Assembly (NCBI GenBank): GCA_048380335.1
Contig: DBFCCI010000034.1
Location: 5,976 to 69,975, forward strand
Length of the DNA stretch: 64,000 nucleotides
Source of the DNA: Lachnospira sp900551945
GTDB taxonomy: Bacteria > Bacillota > Clostridia > Lachnospirales > Lachnospiraceae
Reading direction: 5' to 3'
Positions 34,280 through 43,791 of this stretch are shown piece after piece. Under the pieces are notes generated by a model. The model worked only from the letters and a program-made list of their open reading frames with translations, had not been told where the DNA came from and did not search any database. A program made the translations under genes and the position numbers. Position 1 is the first letter of the stretch. Each line of letters starts with the position of its first letter.

Positions 34280-36097
34280 TCAATTAAAATTTATTAATGT
34301 CACTTGTGCATTATTATTAAGTGGCTCACGTTTATCATATTCATACATCACCCATTGTATATTTTTATTACCATCTTTGATATAATTTTCACAACCATCA
34401 CTAAATGATTTGTTAAAATCTTTTATATCTATTACTTTTGTTGATATATTTTTAAGATTAAAAGCTACGGAACTTATATCCATAAAAAACATATCTATAT
34501 GTGTATTTTTTGAAGTGTTAAGATATGTATACAATTGACGTATAAACACTTTTTTATTACTTATATCAGGTGCAAAATCCGGTCTTGTCTTTAGATTTTC
34601 TCTTAAAAATAAATCAAATACAAGTACTTGCTCAAATTCAGATAATAAGTCTTGTTTGTCATTTTGTATAAGCCACTGTTCTATACATTTTATCAAAATA
34701 TTATATCTTGTAATTCTTGAATGTTTTATTCCATAAAGGTTATTTTTTTCATAATATTTTGCAATATATTCAAATAAATCAAACTCTGAATTAAAAAACT
34801 TTATCCAGTAAGCAATCATATTTACATATTGTCGACTATTGTAATACAGCTCGACCATTTCTTCTATCTGCTTTAAATATAATACATCATCATAAGTAAT
34901 CCATTTTGTATAAAGAACTTCATATGGAGCACAAGACTTGTATACAATACCATATTCTTTTGCCATTCTGTGCATTTTTGAACCTTTAAGCACCTTTAAA
35001 AAACCAAGTTGTAGCTGTTCTGGCTTTAATCTATATACGTAATTAAAGGAACGTTTAAAACTTTCAACATCTTCATATGGAAGTCCTGCTATTAAGTCAA
35101 GGTGTTGATGTACATTTTGGTATTTATCAATCTTTTTAACAACATCAGATAAAATATCAAGGTTCATAACTCTATCAATTGCTTTTATTGTATCTTGATT
35201 AGTTGACTGTACTCCTATCTCAAGCTGAATAAGCCCTGGTCGCATTGTATTTATAATATCTATCTCATCTTGTTTTAATAAATCTGCCGCAATTTCAAAA
35301 TGAAAATTTGTTATACCATTGTCATTATCTCTTAAAAACGAGAGAAGCTGTAATGTTCTATTGTGGTCGCAGTTAAATGTCCTATCAACAAATTTGACTT
35401 GTGCAACCTTGTTATCTAGGAAATATTTTAGTTCTGTAAATACTAAATCAAGACTTCTAAAACGTACTGACTTTTCCACAGAAGATAAACAATAACTACA
35501 GCCAAACGGACACCCTCTACTACTTTCATAATATATTATCTTATTTTCAAACAAAGACATATCATTATACACAAATGGAAGCTCATCCATATTAAGTAAT
35601 GGTCTTACATTTGTTTCAATAAAATTTCCTGAACTATTAAATACAATTCCTAGTACATTATTAAGCTGATTATCAATACATATATTATCAGAACTACATA
35701 AATTCTCATAAATCATGCAAAGCTGCGTAAATGTAGCTTCTCCTTCTCCTACCATTACACCTTTAATATATGAATGATTATTAAGTACACTTTTGGCATT
35801 ATAACTTACTTCTGGTCCACCAAGCCATATATCTGTATTTGGAAGAATTTTCTTTAACTCTTTTGCACATTCATACACATATTCAATATTCCAAAGATAA
35901 CACGAAAATGCTATAACATCAGGTCTTATTTTATAAATTGCACTTATATAATCATCAACATACTGATTAATTGTAAATTCAGCTATTGATACTGTATCTT
36001 TAAATTCGCTTTTCTTATCGTGATATGCTTTAAGACTATATACAGCAAGATTAGAATGTATGTATTTTGTATTAATAGCTGTTAATAATATTTTCAA
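34280..36097 (-). CDS. B12-binding domain radical SAM protein (DUF4080 type)
   Basis: A 605-residue protein with an N-terminal cobalamin-binding domain (about 1-140; WLGGPEVSYNAKSVL and VMVGEGEATF), a radical SAM barrel with the CX3CX2C motif (SSRGCPFGCSYCLSS, about residue 195) and a C-terminal DUF4080-like helical domain. Family members catalyse radical methylations or rearrangements with mostly unknown substrates. The linkage to the FliB-like iron-sulfur methylase suggests a shared modification pathway, by inference. Confidence 0.85.
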   Translation of the reverse strand: MKILLTAINTKYIHSNLAVYSLKAYHDKKSEFKDTVSIAEFTINQYVDDYISAIYKIRPDVIAFSCYLWNIEYVYECAKELKKILPNTDIWLGGPEVSYNAKSVLNNHSYIKGVMVGEGEATFTQLCMIYENLCSSDNICIDNQLNNVLGIVFNSSGNFIETNVRPLLNMDELPFVYNDMSLFENKIIYYESSRGCPFGCSYCLSSVEKSVRFRSLDLVFTELKYFLDNKVAQVKFVDRTFNCDHNRTLQLLSFLRDNDNGITNFHFEIAADLLKQDEIDIINTMRPGLIQLEIGVQSTNQDTIKAIDRVMNLDILSDVVKKIDKYQNVHQHLDLIAGLPYEDVESFKRSFNYVYRLKPEQLQLGFLKVLKGSKMHRMAKEYGIVYKSCAPYEVLYTKWITYDDVLYLKQIEEMVELYYNSRQYVNMIAYWIKFFNSEFDLFEYIAKYYEKNNLYGIKHSRITRYNILIKCIEQWLIQNDKQDLLSEFEQVLVFDLFLRENLKTRPDFAPDISNKKVFIRQLYTYLNTSKNTHIDMFFMDISSVAFNLKNISTKVIDIKDFNKSFSDGCENYIKDGNKNIQWVMYEYDKREPLNNNAQVTLINFN

Positions 36098-36225
36098 GTA
36101 ATTACCTCTTTTCTAACTTATTACAAAAATAAGTCCACCACATTTCTACTTATTACTTGTAACAGTAGAAATATGGGAACTTCTTTGACATTGTTAAATA
36201 TTTTTTAATAATTTACAAATGTATT

Positions 36226-36699
36226 TTAACTTACAACAACATCTGCAAGCTGATACCTTATAATTCCATCAATATCTTTTAAATTAAGTTCAACTTGATA
36301 TCCTATTTTGCCTGCACTAAACATAATTGTGTCGTAATCATTAGCTTGTGTCTGAAAGGTTGTTGTAAATTGCTTTTTCATTCCGATAGGAGAACAACCA
36401 CCATGAACATAGCCTGTAAGTGGCAAAAGTTCTTTTGATTTTAACATTTCAATTGACTTTTCTTTAACTGCCTTAGCTGCTTTTTTTAAGTCAAGCTCAC
36501 ATTCTACGGGAATTACAAATACATAGTAATTCTTTGACTTGCCAACTGTAACAAGTGTTTTAAAAACTCTTTCGGGGTCTTGACCTAGTACTTTAGCAAC
36601 TTCTGTTCCACTTATTGCATCTGTTGATGAATAATTGTGTGGAATATATTTTACTTTCTTTTTATCAAGTATTCTCATAACATTTGTTTTTTCTTCCAT
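36226..36699 (-). CDS. ybaK: Cys-tRNA(Pro)/Cys-tRNA(Cys) deacylase YbaK
   Basis: The 157-residue protein is a YbaK/EbsC-type editing domain. It carries the family motifs TDAISGTEVAKVLGQDPERVFKTLVT, a VFVIPVECELDLKKAAKA strand-helix and the GYVHGGCSPIGMKKQF substrate loop. It hydrolyses Cys mischarged on tRNA-Pro in trans. It starts at ATG 36699 behind AGAGGTGG, 12 bases after the ABC-F gene, suggesting co-transcription of two translation-linked genes. Confidence 0.93.
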   Translation of the reverse strand: MEEKTNVMRILDKKKVKYIPHNYSSTDAISGTEVAKVLGQDPERVFKTLVTVGKSKNYYVFVIPVECELDLKKAAKAVKEKSIEMLKSKELLPLTGYVHGGCSPIGMKKQFTTTFQTQANDYDTIMFSAGKIGYQVELNLKDIDGIIRYQLADVVVS

Positions 36700-36711
36700 T
36701 ACTGACCACCT

Positions 36712-38268
36712 CTATACTAATCTTGTTGTCCACTTTGTACAATCCCATACATCTGTTGCAAGTCCATCATAAAATTCTGGCTCGTGGCATACCATTAATA
36801 TACTTCCCTTATACTCTTTTAAAGCTCTTTTTAATTCATCTTTTGCGTCTACGTCAAGGTGGTTAGTCGGCTCATCTAATAAAAGGATATTTGTTTCATT
36901 GTTAATTAATTTACAAAGTCGCACTTTGGCTTGTTCACCACCACTTAATACTCTTACCTTGCTTTCAATGTGTTTTGTTGTAAGACCACATTTTGCAAGG
37001 GCTGAACGTACTTCATACTGAGTATAACCTGGAAATTCCTCCCAGATTTCTTCAAGACAAGAGTTGTTATTATCTTTTGACATTTCTTGTTCAAAATATC
37101 CTATCTCAAGGTAATCTCCAAGTTCAACTGAACCACTTAATGGCTTGATAAGTCCTAAAATACTCTTTAAAAGTGTAGTTTTTCCAATACCATTTGCACC
37201 AATAAGCGCAATCTTTTGTCCTCTTTCCATAGAAAGATTAAGTGGACTTGATAAAGGTTCATCGTAACCAATTACTAGATTATCTGTTTGGAAAATATAT
37301 CGTGATGGAGTTCTTGCAACTTTGAAATTAAATTCTGGCTTTGGCTTTTCCTGTGCCAGCTCTATAACGTCCATGTTATCAAGCTTTTTTTGTCTTGACA
37401 TTGCCATATTTCTTGTTGCAACTCTTGCTTTATTACGAGCAACGAAGTCTTTAAGGTCTGCAATCTCTTTTTGTTGTCTATTATATGCAGCTTCCATCTG
37501 AGCTTTTTTAACAGCATATACTTCTTGAAACTTGTCATAGTCACCAACATATCGGTTTAACTGTTGATTATCCATATGGTAAATAATATTAATAACACTA
37601 TTTAAAAATGGAATATCATGTGATATTAAAATAAATGCGTTTTCATAATCGTTAAGATATCGTTTTAACCACTCAATATGCTCTACATCAAGATAATTAG
37701 TAGGCTCGTCAAGAAGTAATATATCTGGCTTTTCAAGAAGTAGTTTACCTAATAAAACTTTAGTTCTTTGACCACCACTTAAATCACATACGTCTTTATC
37801 AAGTCCAAGTTCAAGAAGTCCTAGCGCTCTTGCAACTTCTTCAACCTTTGCATCAATCATATAAAAATCGTGCATTGTAAGCATATCCTGAATAGTTCCA
37901 AGTTCTTCCATATAACTTTCCATCTGCGCTTCATCAGCATCACCCATAAGCGCACATATCTCGTTCATACGTTCTTCTTGCTGATATAGAAAGTCAAAGG
38001 CTGATGCCATAACTGAACCAATAGTCATTCCCTTTTCAAGGACTGCATGCTGGTCAAGATATCCAACTCTTACATTCTTTGACCATTCAACTTTACCTTC
38101 ATCTGGCATAAGTTTTCCTGTTATTATGTTCATAAATGTTGACTTTCCCTCACCATTTGCACCAACAAGACCTATGTGTTCTCCCTTTAACAATCTAAAC
38201 GACACATCTTCAAATATCGCTCTATCACCAAAACCATGTGATAAATGTTCTACATTTAATATACTCAT
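36712..38268 (-). CDS. ABC-F family ATPase (YbiT/Uup-like)
   Basis: A 518-residue soluble protein with two ABC ATPase cassettes and no membrane segment. Walker A motifs are GANGEGKSTFM (near 40) and GANGIGKTTLLK (near 350); signatures are LSGGQRTKVLLGKLLL and LSGGEQAKVRLCKLI; Walker B motifs are LLLDEPTNYLD and LLLDEPTNHLD. The linker between domains is basic and helical. ABC-F proteins bind the ribosomal E site and act in translation or ribosome protection. The length suggests a housekeeping YbiT-type member rather than a resistance type, but this is uncertain. Confidence 0.93.
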   Translation of the reverse strand: MSILNVEHLSHGFGDRAIFEDVSFRLLKGEHIGLVGANGEGKSTFMNIITGKLMPDEGKVEWSKNVRVGYLDQHAVLEKGMTIGSVMASAFDFLYQQEERMNEICALMGDADEAQMESYMEELGTIQDMLTMHDFYMIDAKVEEVARALGLLELGLDKDVCDLSGGQRTKVLLGKLLLEKPDILLLDEPTNYLDVEHIEWLKRYLNDYENAFILISHDIPFLNSVINIIYHMDNQQLNRYVGDYDKFQEVYAVKKAQMEAAYNRQQKEIADLKDFVARNKARVATRNMAMSRQKKLDNMDVIELAQEKPKPEFNFKVARTPSRYIFQTDNLVIGYDEPLSSPLNLSMERGQKIALIGANGIGKTTLLKSILGLIKPLSGSVELGDYLEIGYFEQEMSKDNNNSCLEEIWEEFPGYTQYEVRSALAKCGLTTKHIESKVRVLSGGEQAKVRLCKLINNETNILLLDEPTNHLDVDAKDELKRALKEYKGSILMVCHEPEFYDGLATDVWDCTKWTTRLV

Positions 38269-38381
38269 ATTTACTCCTCATCAACTTTGTATTTTACTAA
38301 ATATTATTTTAATTAATTAAATATTTCGTTTAAAGCTTAATCTTATTAAATCATAAACTCCAAGTTTTTATTATATCAGCA

Positions 38382-38486
38382 AAAAGGGGTTGTTGCACTA
38401 AGAAAATTTTATACAAAATATAGATAGTTAATTCGTAAATTATTCTATATTTATATAAATTTTCGTTAATGCGACAGCCCCTTTTA
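38382..38486. repeat. Palindromic intergenic repeat, copy A
   Basis: A ~105-base imperfect palindrome: outer arm AAAAGGGGTTGTTGCAC pairs with GCGACAGCCCCTTTT using G-U pairs, and the inner arm carries the shared core ACTAAGAAAATTTTATACAAAATATA. It lies between the ABC-F and symporter genes. Copies B and C occur within 2.5 kb. Confidence 0.8.
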
Positions 38487-38496
38487 TAAATATAAA

Positions 38497-39852
38497 TTAT
38501 AATGAAATAATATTAAACTGTGCAAGTGAATATACTACAAGAATAACTATAAGAAATACTGGAGCTATATACTTTATAACAACTTCGTAAATAGCTTTTC
38601 TTCCAAATACTTCCCCATTCTTACATACTTCATCAATAACCACCTTTGTTCCAACATTCCAACCAATAAGAATACTTGTACATAATGCAACTATTGGCAT
38701 AATTACACTGTTACTTATATAGTCAAAGAATGTAAGGAAGTCCATTCCAAGCACTGTAATATTTGACCAAATACCATTACCAAGTGAAGATGGTACACCA
38801 AGTATGATACAAATAACAAATATTATCATACATGACTTAAGTCTTGATATCTTATACTTATCCATAAGCATTGAAGTTATAGCCTCCATAACTGATACTG
38901 AACTTGTAATTGCTGCAAAGAATACAAGCACAAAGAAAAGAAATCCAAGTATAACACCGCCCTTCATCTGTGTAAATATCTTTGGAAGTGTTATAAACAT
39001 AAGACCAGCACCACCACTTGACATACCTGCTTCTCCACTGAATACATAAACAGCAGGGATTACCATTAAACCTGCAAGAAGCGCTATAATTGTATCAAAT
39101 ATTTCAATCTGATTAACAGACTTTACAAGACTTACATCATCTCTTGTATATGAGCCATATGTAATCATAATACCCATAGCAAGACTCATTGAATAAAACA
39201 TCTGTCCCATTGCAGCACATACTGTCTTTAATGAAAACTTTGAAAAATCAGGTAAAAGATAATACTTAACACCTTCTATTGCTCCCGGTATTGTACATAC
39301 ATATATTGAAATTGCGATAGCAAGTACAATAAGAAGTGGCATAAGCACCTTACTGAACTTTTCAATACCTTTTTCAACACCAAGAACTACGATTACAGAA
39401 GTAAGAACGAGGAATATAATAAAGAATACAAGTGGTGCGTATTCTTGTCCTATAAAACCTCCAAAATAACTACTATCTGCCGCAGCACTAGCCTGTCCTG
39501 TAAGATATACAGTAATATACTTAGTTACCCAACCACCAATTACACAATAGTAAGGTAAGATAATAACAGGTACACTAAATGCTAACCAACCAAGAAACTT
39601 ATAATTCTTATTAATCTTAGCATAAGCTTTTATTGGACTTAACTTAGTCTTTCTTCCTATTGCTATTTCTGTTGTCATTAATGTAAAACCAAATGTAAGC
39701 GCAAGAATAATATACACAAGAATAAATATTCCACCGCCATACTGAGCTGCTAAGTAAGGAAATCTCCAAAGATTACCAAGACCAACAGCACTGGAAGCCG
39801 CCGCTAATACGAAGCCTAAACCACCAGTAAAACTACTTCTTTTTTTCTCCAT
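38497..39852 (-). CDS. Neurotransmitter:sodium symporter family transporter
   Basis: A 451-residue membrane protein with about 11 transmembrane segments. It has the NSS/SNF signature GLGNLWRFPYLAAQYGGG in helix 1 and the conserved helix 6 region (SLAMGIMITYGSYT). Bacterial members of 11-12 helices import amino acids or related amines with sodium, but the substrate cannot be read here. ATG 39852 follows AGAAAGG. It is a single gene flanked by palindromic repeats A and B. Confidence 0.92.
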   Translation of the reverse strand: MEKKRSSFTGGLGFVLAAASSAVGLGNLWRFPYLAAQYGGGIFILVYIILALTFGFTLMTTEIAIGRKTKLSPIKAYAKINKNYKFLGWLAFSVPVIILPYYCVIGGWVTKYITVYLTGQASAAADSSYFGGFIGQEYAPLVFFIIFLVLTSVIVVLGVEKGIEKFSKVLMPLLIVLAIAISIYVCTIPGAIEGVKYYLLPDFSKFSLKTVCAAMGQMFYSMSLAMGIMITYGSYTRDDVSLVKSVNQIEIFDTIIALLAGLMVIPAVYVFSGEAGMSSGGAGLMFITLPKIFTQMKGGVILGFLFFVLVFFAAITSSVSVMEAITSMLMDKYKISRLKSCMIIFVICIILGVPSSLGNGIWSNITVLGMDFLTFFDYISNSVIMPIVALCTSILIGWNVGTKVVIDEVCKNGEVFGRKAIYEVVIKYIAPVFLIVILVVYSLAQFNIISL

Positions 39853-40012
39853 AATTAATAGACCTTTCTATGATTTAGTGCATAAATCATGCAATTTAAT
39901 TATTTTATAAAAATTTAGTAGTTTTTTCAATAGCTATTCACAATTTGGATAAATATTCTATGTTTAATGTATAATTATACATATTATTTCTTGATAGTAT
40001 CAAATAAATAAA

Positions 40013-40109
40013 AATGTGGCTATCACATTAACAAAAATTCATACAAAATATAGGGGTATTTATTAATTAAATATTTTGTATAAAATTTCTTATTGCGATA
40101 GCCACATAT
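40013..40109. repeat. Palindromic intergenic repeat, copy B
   Basis: ATGTGGCTATCAC pairs with GCGATAGCCACAT at the ends; the inner arms AAAAATTCATACAAAATATA and TATTTTGTATAAAATTT share the core of copies A and C. The outer stem differs in sequence from the other copies but is still self-complementary. Confidence 0.8.
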
Positions 40110-40124
40110 AATAGCTTAAAAATA

Positions 40125-40295
40125 TTATTTTAAAGTACCATTCTTTTCCTTAATGGCACATATAGGACATAAACACTTTCCATTCTTAAATTGCCAACCT
40201 TGTTGTCTTAACATTACTTCAACGGCGGCTTGTGAAACATACGGAATATCATCAATTCTATTACACTTATCACATCTTGCTCCTGCTACAATCAT
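40125..40295 (-). CDS. Small zinc-ribbon protein (56 aa)
   Basis: A 56-residue ORF starting at ATG 40295 behind GAAAGGA. It has CDKC near the N-terminus and CLCPIC near the C-terminus, enough for one zinc ribbon, and a central helix (SQAAVEVMLRQQGWQF). Function is unknown. It follows the 132-residue membrane protein by 17 bases and is likely in one transcript with it. Confidence 0.65.
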   Translation of the reverse strand: MIVAGARCDKCNRIDDIPYVSQAAVEVMLRQQGWQFKNGKCLCPICAIKEKNGTLK

Positions 40296-40312
40296 AACTA
40301 TACCTATCCTTT

Positions 40313-40711
40313 CTAGTCATTAAACCTTCTATAATAAACAAGTAATCTATTTCCCTGCACCTTTACCTTTTTTAATTGAACTTTCCCATCAAGAAATTCC
40401 TGAGGAACATTATTAATAAAATACTTCTGAAACATTGCTCTCATCTGTATATTTCTTGACCTTTGTAATGCTGAAATAATAAAGATAGCCAGCACACTTA
40501 TAATCTTTACTAATATATTAGTGTTATACCAATACATAAGCAAAAGATTTTCTGAAAAAAGAGATAAAACAGTGCAAATAAGTACGACATATACTACCGT
40601 ATTCATGTATGCCTTTACCCAATCTACAAATTTTAAAGTACTAAGTTTGGAGTAGAAATTATGATAATTTCTGCTTTCTTCATCTGTTATAGCCAACTCA
40701 TATATTTCCAT
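40313..40711 (-). CDS. Hypothetical membrane protein (132 aa)
   Basis: Two central transmembrane helices (about residues 37-55 and 65-82) are flanked by a soluble N-terminal helix and a basic C-terminal beta part (DGKVQLKKVKVQGNRLLVYYRRF). I recognise no family with confidence; the layout is YcxB-like. It starts at ATG 40711 behind a GGGAGAA site. Confidence 0.7.
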   Translation of the reverse strand: MEIYELAITDEESRNYHNFYSKLSTLKFVDWVKAYMNTVVYVVLICTVLSLFSENLLLMYWYNTNILVKIISVLAIFIISALQRSRNIQMRAMFQKYFINNVPQEFLDGKVQLKKVKVQGNRLLVYYRRFND

Positions 40712-40876
40712 ACTTATTCTCCCTTCTTCCTAAATTTATATTACAATTATTAACATTTTTATTATATAAACTTTTAATTATGACTTCAAGTAAGAACTAT
40801 TAATAAATATGTTAAATTTTTGTTACATTTATGAGTATCATTTGTGAAAGTATTTTTAGTAAATTGAAGATATAAA

Positions 40877-40979
40877 AAATGGAACTGGCACACTAAGAAA
40901 ACGTTATACAAAATATAAATACTTGATAATAATATTTATATATCTTGTATAAATTTCATTAATGAGACAGTCCCATTTA
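40877..40979. repeat. Palindromic intergenic repeat, copy C
   Basis: AAATGGAACTGGCAC pairs with GAGACAGTCCCATTT; the inner core CACTAAGAAAACGTTATACAAAATATAA (28 bases, shown here as CACTAAGAAAAC + TATACAAAATATA) repeats that of copy A. It lies between the membrane protein and a small ORF. Confidence 0.78.
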
Positions 40980-41018
40980 TAATTCAAGCTCTAAAATTAG
41001 TAAACTACATTCCTTAAC

Positions 41019-41186
41019 TTAATCGTCACTTAATAATTCTTCAATATACTTTACTGAAATATCAAGATAATTAGATATTTCATACAATGGAATATTGTTA
41101 TCATGCAGTATAAATATTAGCTCATTTGTAGAAGTACCCTTTTCTTTTTCTGCATGAATAAAATAACGAATTTGTTCTTCATTCAT
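41019..41186 (-). CDS. Small protein (55 aa), possible DNA-binding
   Basis: A 55-residue acidic ORF starting at ATG 41186 behind GTGAGG. The second half (ILHDNNIPLYEISNYLDISVKYIEELL) has the spacing of a helix-turn-helix, but it is weak evidence. It sits alone between repeat C and ribH. Confidence 0.5.
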   Translation of the reverse strand: MNEEQIRYFIHAEKEKGTSTNELIFILHDNNIPLYEISNYLDISVKYIEELLSDD

Positions 41187-41296
41187 AACACATACCTCAC
41201 TTTTTATTCAGTTAATTTCCCGATTTTTTTTAATAATAACAAACAAACCCTTAATATACAAGCTTTTTTCCAATATTTTCCATTTAATTATAATAC

Positions 41297-41758
41297 CTAA
41301 ATTTGCTTTGATAAATTAATCATCTCTATCGCCCCAACAGCACAGTCATAGCCTTTGTTACCTGCCTTAGTTCCAGCTCTTTCGATTGCCTGTTCAATAT
41401 TTTCAGTTGTAATTACACCAAACATCACTGGAATATCTGTATTTAAACTTACATTTGCAATTCCTTTTGATACTTCACTACATACATAATCATAATGAGT
41501 TGTTGAACCTCTTATGACTGCGCCAAGACATATTACTGCGTCATATTTTCCTGATTTTGCGAGTTTACTTGCCATAAGTGGTATTTCAAATGCGCCAGGA
41601 ACCCAAGCTAAAGTTATATCATCATCTGATACGTTGTGCCTTACAAGACCGTCAACACAACCTGATACTAATTTTGATACAATAAATTCATTAAATCTTG
41701 CTGCTACAATAGCAATCTTACTTCCATTAGCTACTAAATTTCCTTCTAAAACCTTCAT
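41297..41758 (-). CDS. ribH: 6,7-dimethyl-8-ribityllumazine synthase
   Basis: RibH condenses 5-amino-6-ribitylamino-uracil with dihydroxybutanone phosphate to give lumazine. The 153-residue length is typical. Motifs seen are ARFNEFIVSKLVSG, VPGAFEIPLMASKLA, CLGAVIRGSTTHYDYV (catalytic His region) and PVMFGVITTENIEQAIERAGTKAGNKG. ATG 41758 follows AGAGGA; the longer upstream frame lacks support. It is the last gene of the rib operon, about 130 bases after ribBA. Confidence 0.96.
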   Translation of the reverse strand: MKVLEGNLVANGSKIAIVAARFNEFIVSKLVSGCVDGLVRHNVSDDDITLAWVPGAFEIPLMASKLAKSGKYDAVICLGAVIRGSTTHYDYVCSEVSKGIANVSLNTDIPVMFGVITTENIEQAIERAGTKAGNKGYDCAVGAIEMINLSKQI

Positions 41759-41890
41759 ATTATCCTCTTTTCTGCACACATTTTTTAATATTTTACCTAG
41801 ACCCACTCAGTATTACAAGGTCTACTTTATTTATATATTTTGTGTGCTAAATATATTTTTTTATCATTAAATATTTATTAATTGTTAATA

Positions 41891-43096
41891 TTAATTATTT
41901 ATGGAATACATATGTCCCATTCTTTCTGCCTTAGTTCTTAAGTAAAATGCGTCTATTTTATTTGGTGCTATTACAATTGGGACTCTTTCAACTATCTCAA
42001 GTCCAAACTTATCTATATCATATATCTTTTGTGGATTATTAGTAAGTAAACGTATTTTTTTAACTCCTAAATCTTTTAAAATCTGAGCACCCTCCCAGTA
42101 CTCTCTTAAATCTTCTGGAAAACCTAATTTAAGATTAGCATCCACTGTATCAAAGCCTTGTTCTTGTAGCTCATATGCTTTTAACTTATTAATAATTCCT
42201 ATACCCCTACCTTCTTGTTTCATATAAAGCAATACGCCACGACCTTCTTTTTCAATCATTTGCATTGATTTTTGAAGTTGTTCTCCACAGTCACATCTCA
42301 TTGAGCCAAATGTATCTCCCGTCAAACACTCTGAATGAACTCTACAAAGTACAGGTTTTCCATCATCAATATCACCTTTAATAAGTGCAAGGTGATAATT
42401 TCCATTTATGCTATTTACATAACCACATATCTCAAATTCACCGTATTTTGTAGGCATTTTTGCTCTTGCTTGTCTTATCATAAGCTTTTGATTTTCACGT
42501 CTATAATCTTGCAATGCTTTTATCGTAATTATTTTTATATTATGCTCTTTTGCAAACTCTTTAAGCTGAGTTGTACGCATCATAGTTCCGTCTTCTTTCA
42601 TAATTTCACAGCAAAGACCACATTTTTCAAGCCCTGCAAGCTCACATATATCAACAGTTGCTTCTGTGTGACCATTTCTTTCAAGAGTTCCACCTTTTTT
42701 GGCTATAAGTGGAAACATGTGTCCTGGTCGCCTAAAATCCTCAGGCTTTGCATCTTCACTAACAGCTTTTCTTGCTGTAATAGAACGCTCTAGAGCAGAT
42801 ATACCAGTTGTTGTATCAACATGGTCAATAGATACGGTAAAGGCTGTACAGTGATTATCTGTATTATTAGCTGTCATATAACCTAAATCAAGCTTATTTG
42901 CAAGCTCCTCACTCATTGGCATACAAATAAGCCCTTTTCCGTAAGTTGCCATAAAATTAATATTTTCTGTTGTAGCAAATTCTGCGGCACATATAAAATC
43001 ACCTTCATTTTCTCTGTTTGGGTCATCTATAACCATAATAATTTTTCCTTGTTTTATATCTTCTATAGCTTCTTTAACTGTGTTAAATTCTGACAT
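41891..43096 (-). CDS. ribBA: Bifunctional DHBP synthase / GTP cyclohydrolase II
   Basis: The N-terminal half (to ~200) is dihydroxybutanone-phosphate synthase with the acidic DDPNRENEGDF motif and TGISALERS. The C-terminal half is GTP cyclohydrolase II with zinc cysteines in HSECLTGDTFGSMRCDCG and the MKQEGRGIGI motif. The two activities feed both branches of riboflavin synthesis. The 401-residue fusion is standard in Bacillota. ATG 43096 follows GAAAGGA; ATG 43105 overlaps that site. Confidence 0.96.
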   Translation of the reverse strand: MSEFNTVKEAIEDIKQGKIIMVIDDPNRENEGDFICAAEFATTENINFMATYGKGLICMPMSEELANKLDLGYMTANNTDNHCTAFTVSIDHVDTTTGISALERSITARKAVSEDAKPEDFRRPGHMFPLIAKKGGTLERNGHTEATVDICELAGLEKCGLCCEIMKEDGTMMRTTQLKEFAKEHNIKIITIKALQDYRRENQKLMIRQARAKMPTKYGEFEICGYVNSINGNYHLALIKGDIDDGKPVLCRVHSECLTGDTFGSMRCDCGEQLQKSMQMIEKEGRGVLLYMKQEGRGIGIINKLKAYELQEQGFDTVDANLKLGFPEDLREYWEGAQILKDLGVKKIRLLTNNPQKIYDIDKFGLEIVERVPIVIAPNKIDAFYLRTKAERMGHMYSINN

Positions 43097-43111
43097 AATC
43101 TTCATCCTTTC

Positions 43112-43780
43112 TTAATAAAATCCGTTATTTTTTAAAAAGTCTGTAGTAATATTATTTTTATTTGTATCATCAACTTTATCTTGATTTGCAATATCTTTTA
43201 CTCCATAATACTTTACAAAATTTTCAACATATTTTCCGATAACATCGCACTCAAGATTAACTGTATCCATCTTATGTTTTTTTAATAAAATGGTTTCTTT
43301 TCCCGTATGTGGAATAATAGATACCGCAAAACAATTTGGCTTTACATAAGCTACTGTAAGACTGATTCCATCTATTGCAATAGAGCCTTTGTTTACTATG
43401 TTTTTTAATATATCTTTTTGTGGTGATATCTCTACAATTACAGCATTATCTTCTTTTGTCATATTATTTATTATTCCACAGCAATCAATATGACCTGATA
43501 CTATATGACCACCAAATCTACCATTTGCTGACATCGCTCTTTCAAGATTAACTTCGCTTCCACTCTTTAGCTTGCCTAGATTAGAACATCTAAAAGTTTC
43601 TGGCATAACATCAACTTCAAATTCAGCTTCTGAATACTTAACAACTGTAAGGCACACTCCATTAACTGCAATGCTGTCGCCTAATTTTACATCTGATAGC
43701 ACTTTTTTTGCTGAGATTACAATACTATTAGAAAATATCTGTTTAACTTTTCCAACTTCTTCTATAATTCCTGTAAACAT
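43112..43780 (-). CDS. ribE: Riboflavin synthase, alpha subunit
   Basis: The 222-residue enzyme dismutates two lumazines into riboflavin. It shows the MFTGIIEEVGKV start, two repeated lumazine-binding barrels, the catalytic-region NGVCLTV and DGISLTV pair, and the GGHIVSGHID motif. ATG 43780 follows GGAGG, 11 bases after the ribD stop. The C-terminal ~25 residues (DKVDDTNKNN...) are an extra polar tail beyond the usual length. Confidence 0.95.
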   Translation of the reverse strand: MFTGIIEEVGKVKQIFSNSIVISAKKVLSDVKLGDSIAVNGVCLTVVKYSEAEFEVDVMPETFRCSNLGKLKSGSEVNLERAMSANGRFGGHIVSGHIDCCGIINNMTKEDNAVIVEISPQKDILKNIVNKGSIAIDGISLTVAYVKPNCFAVSIIPHTGKETILLKKHKMDTVNLECDVIGKYVENFVKYYGVKDIANQDKVDDTNKNNITTDFLKNNGFY

Positions 43781-43791
43781 ACATACCTCCA

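Noticed and set aside
42335..42793. Plus-strand 152-residue Cys/Phe-rich ORF within ribBA
   Set aside because: Antisense shadow of a well-conserved gene.
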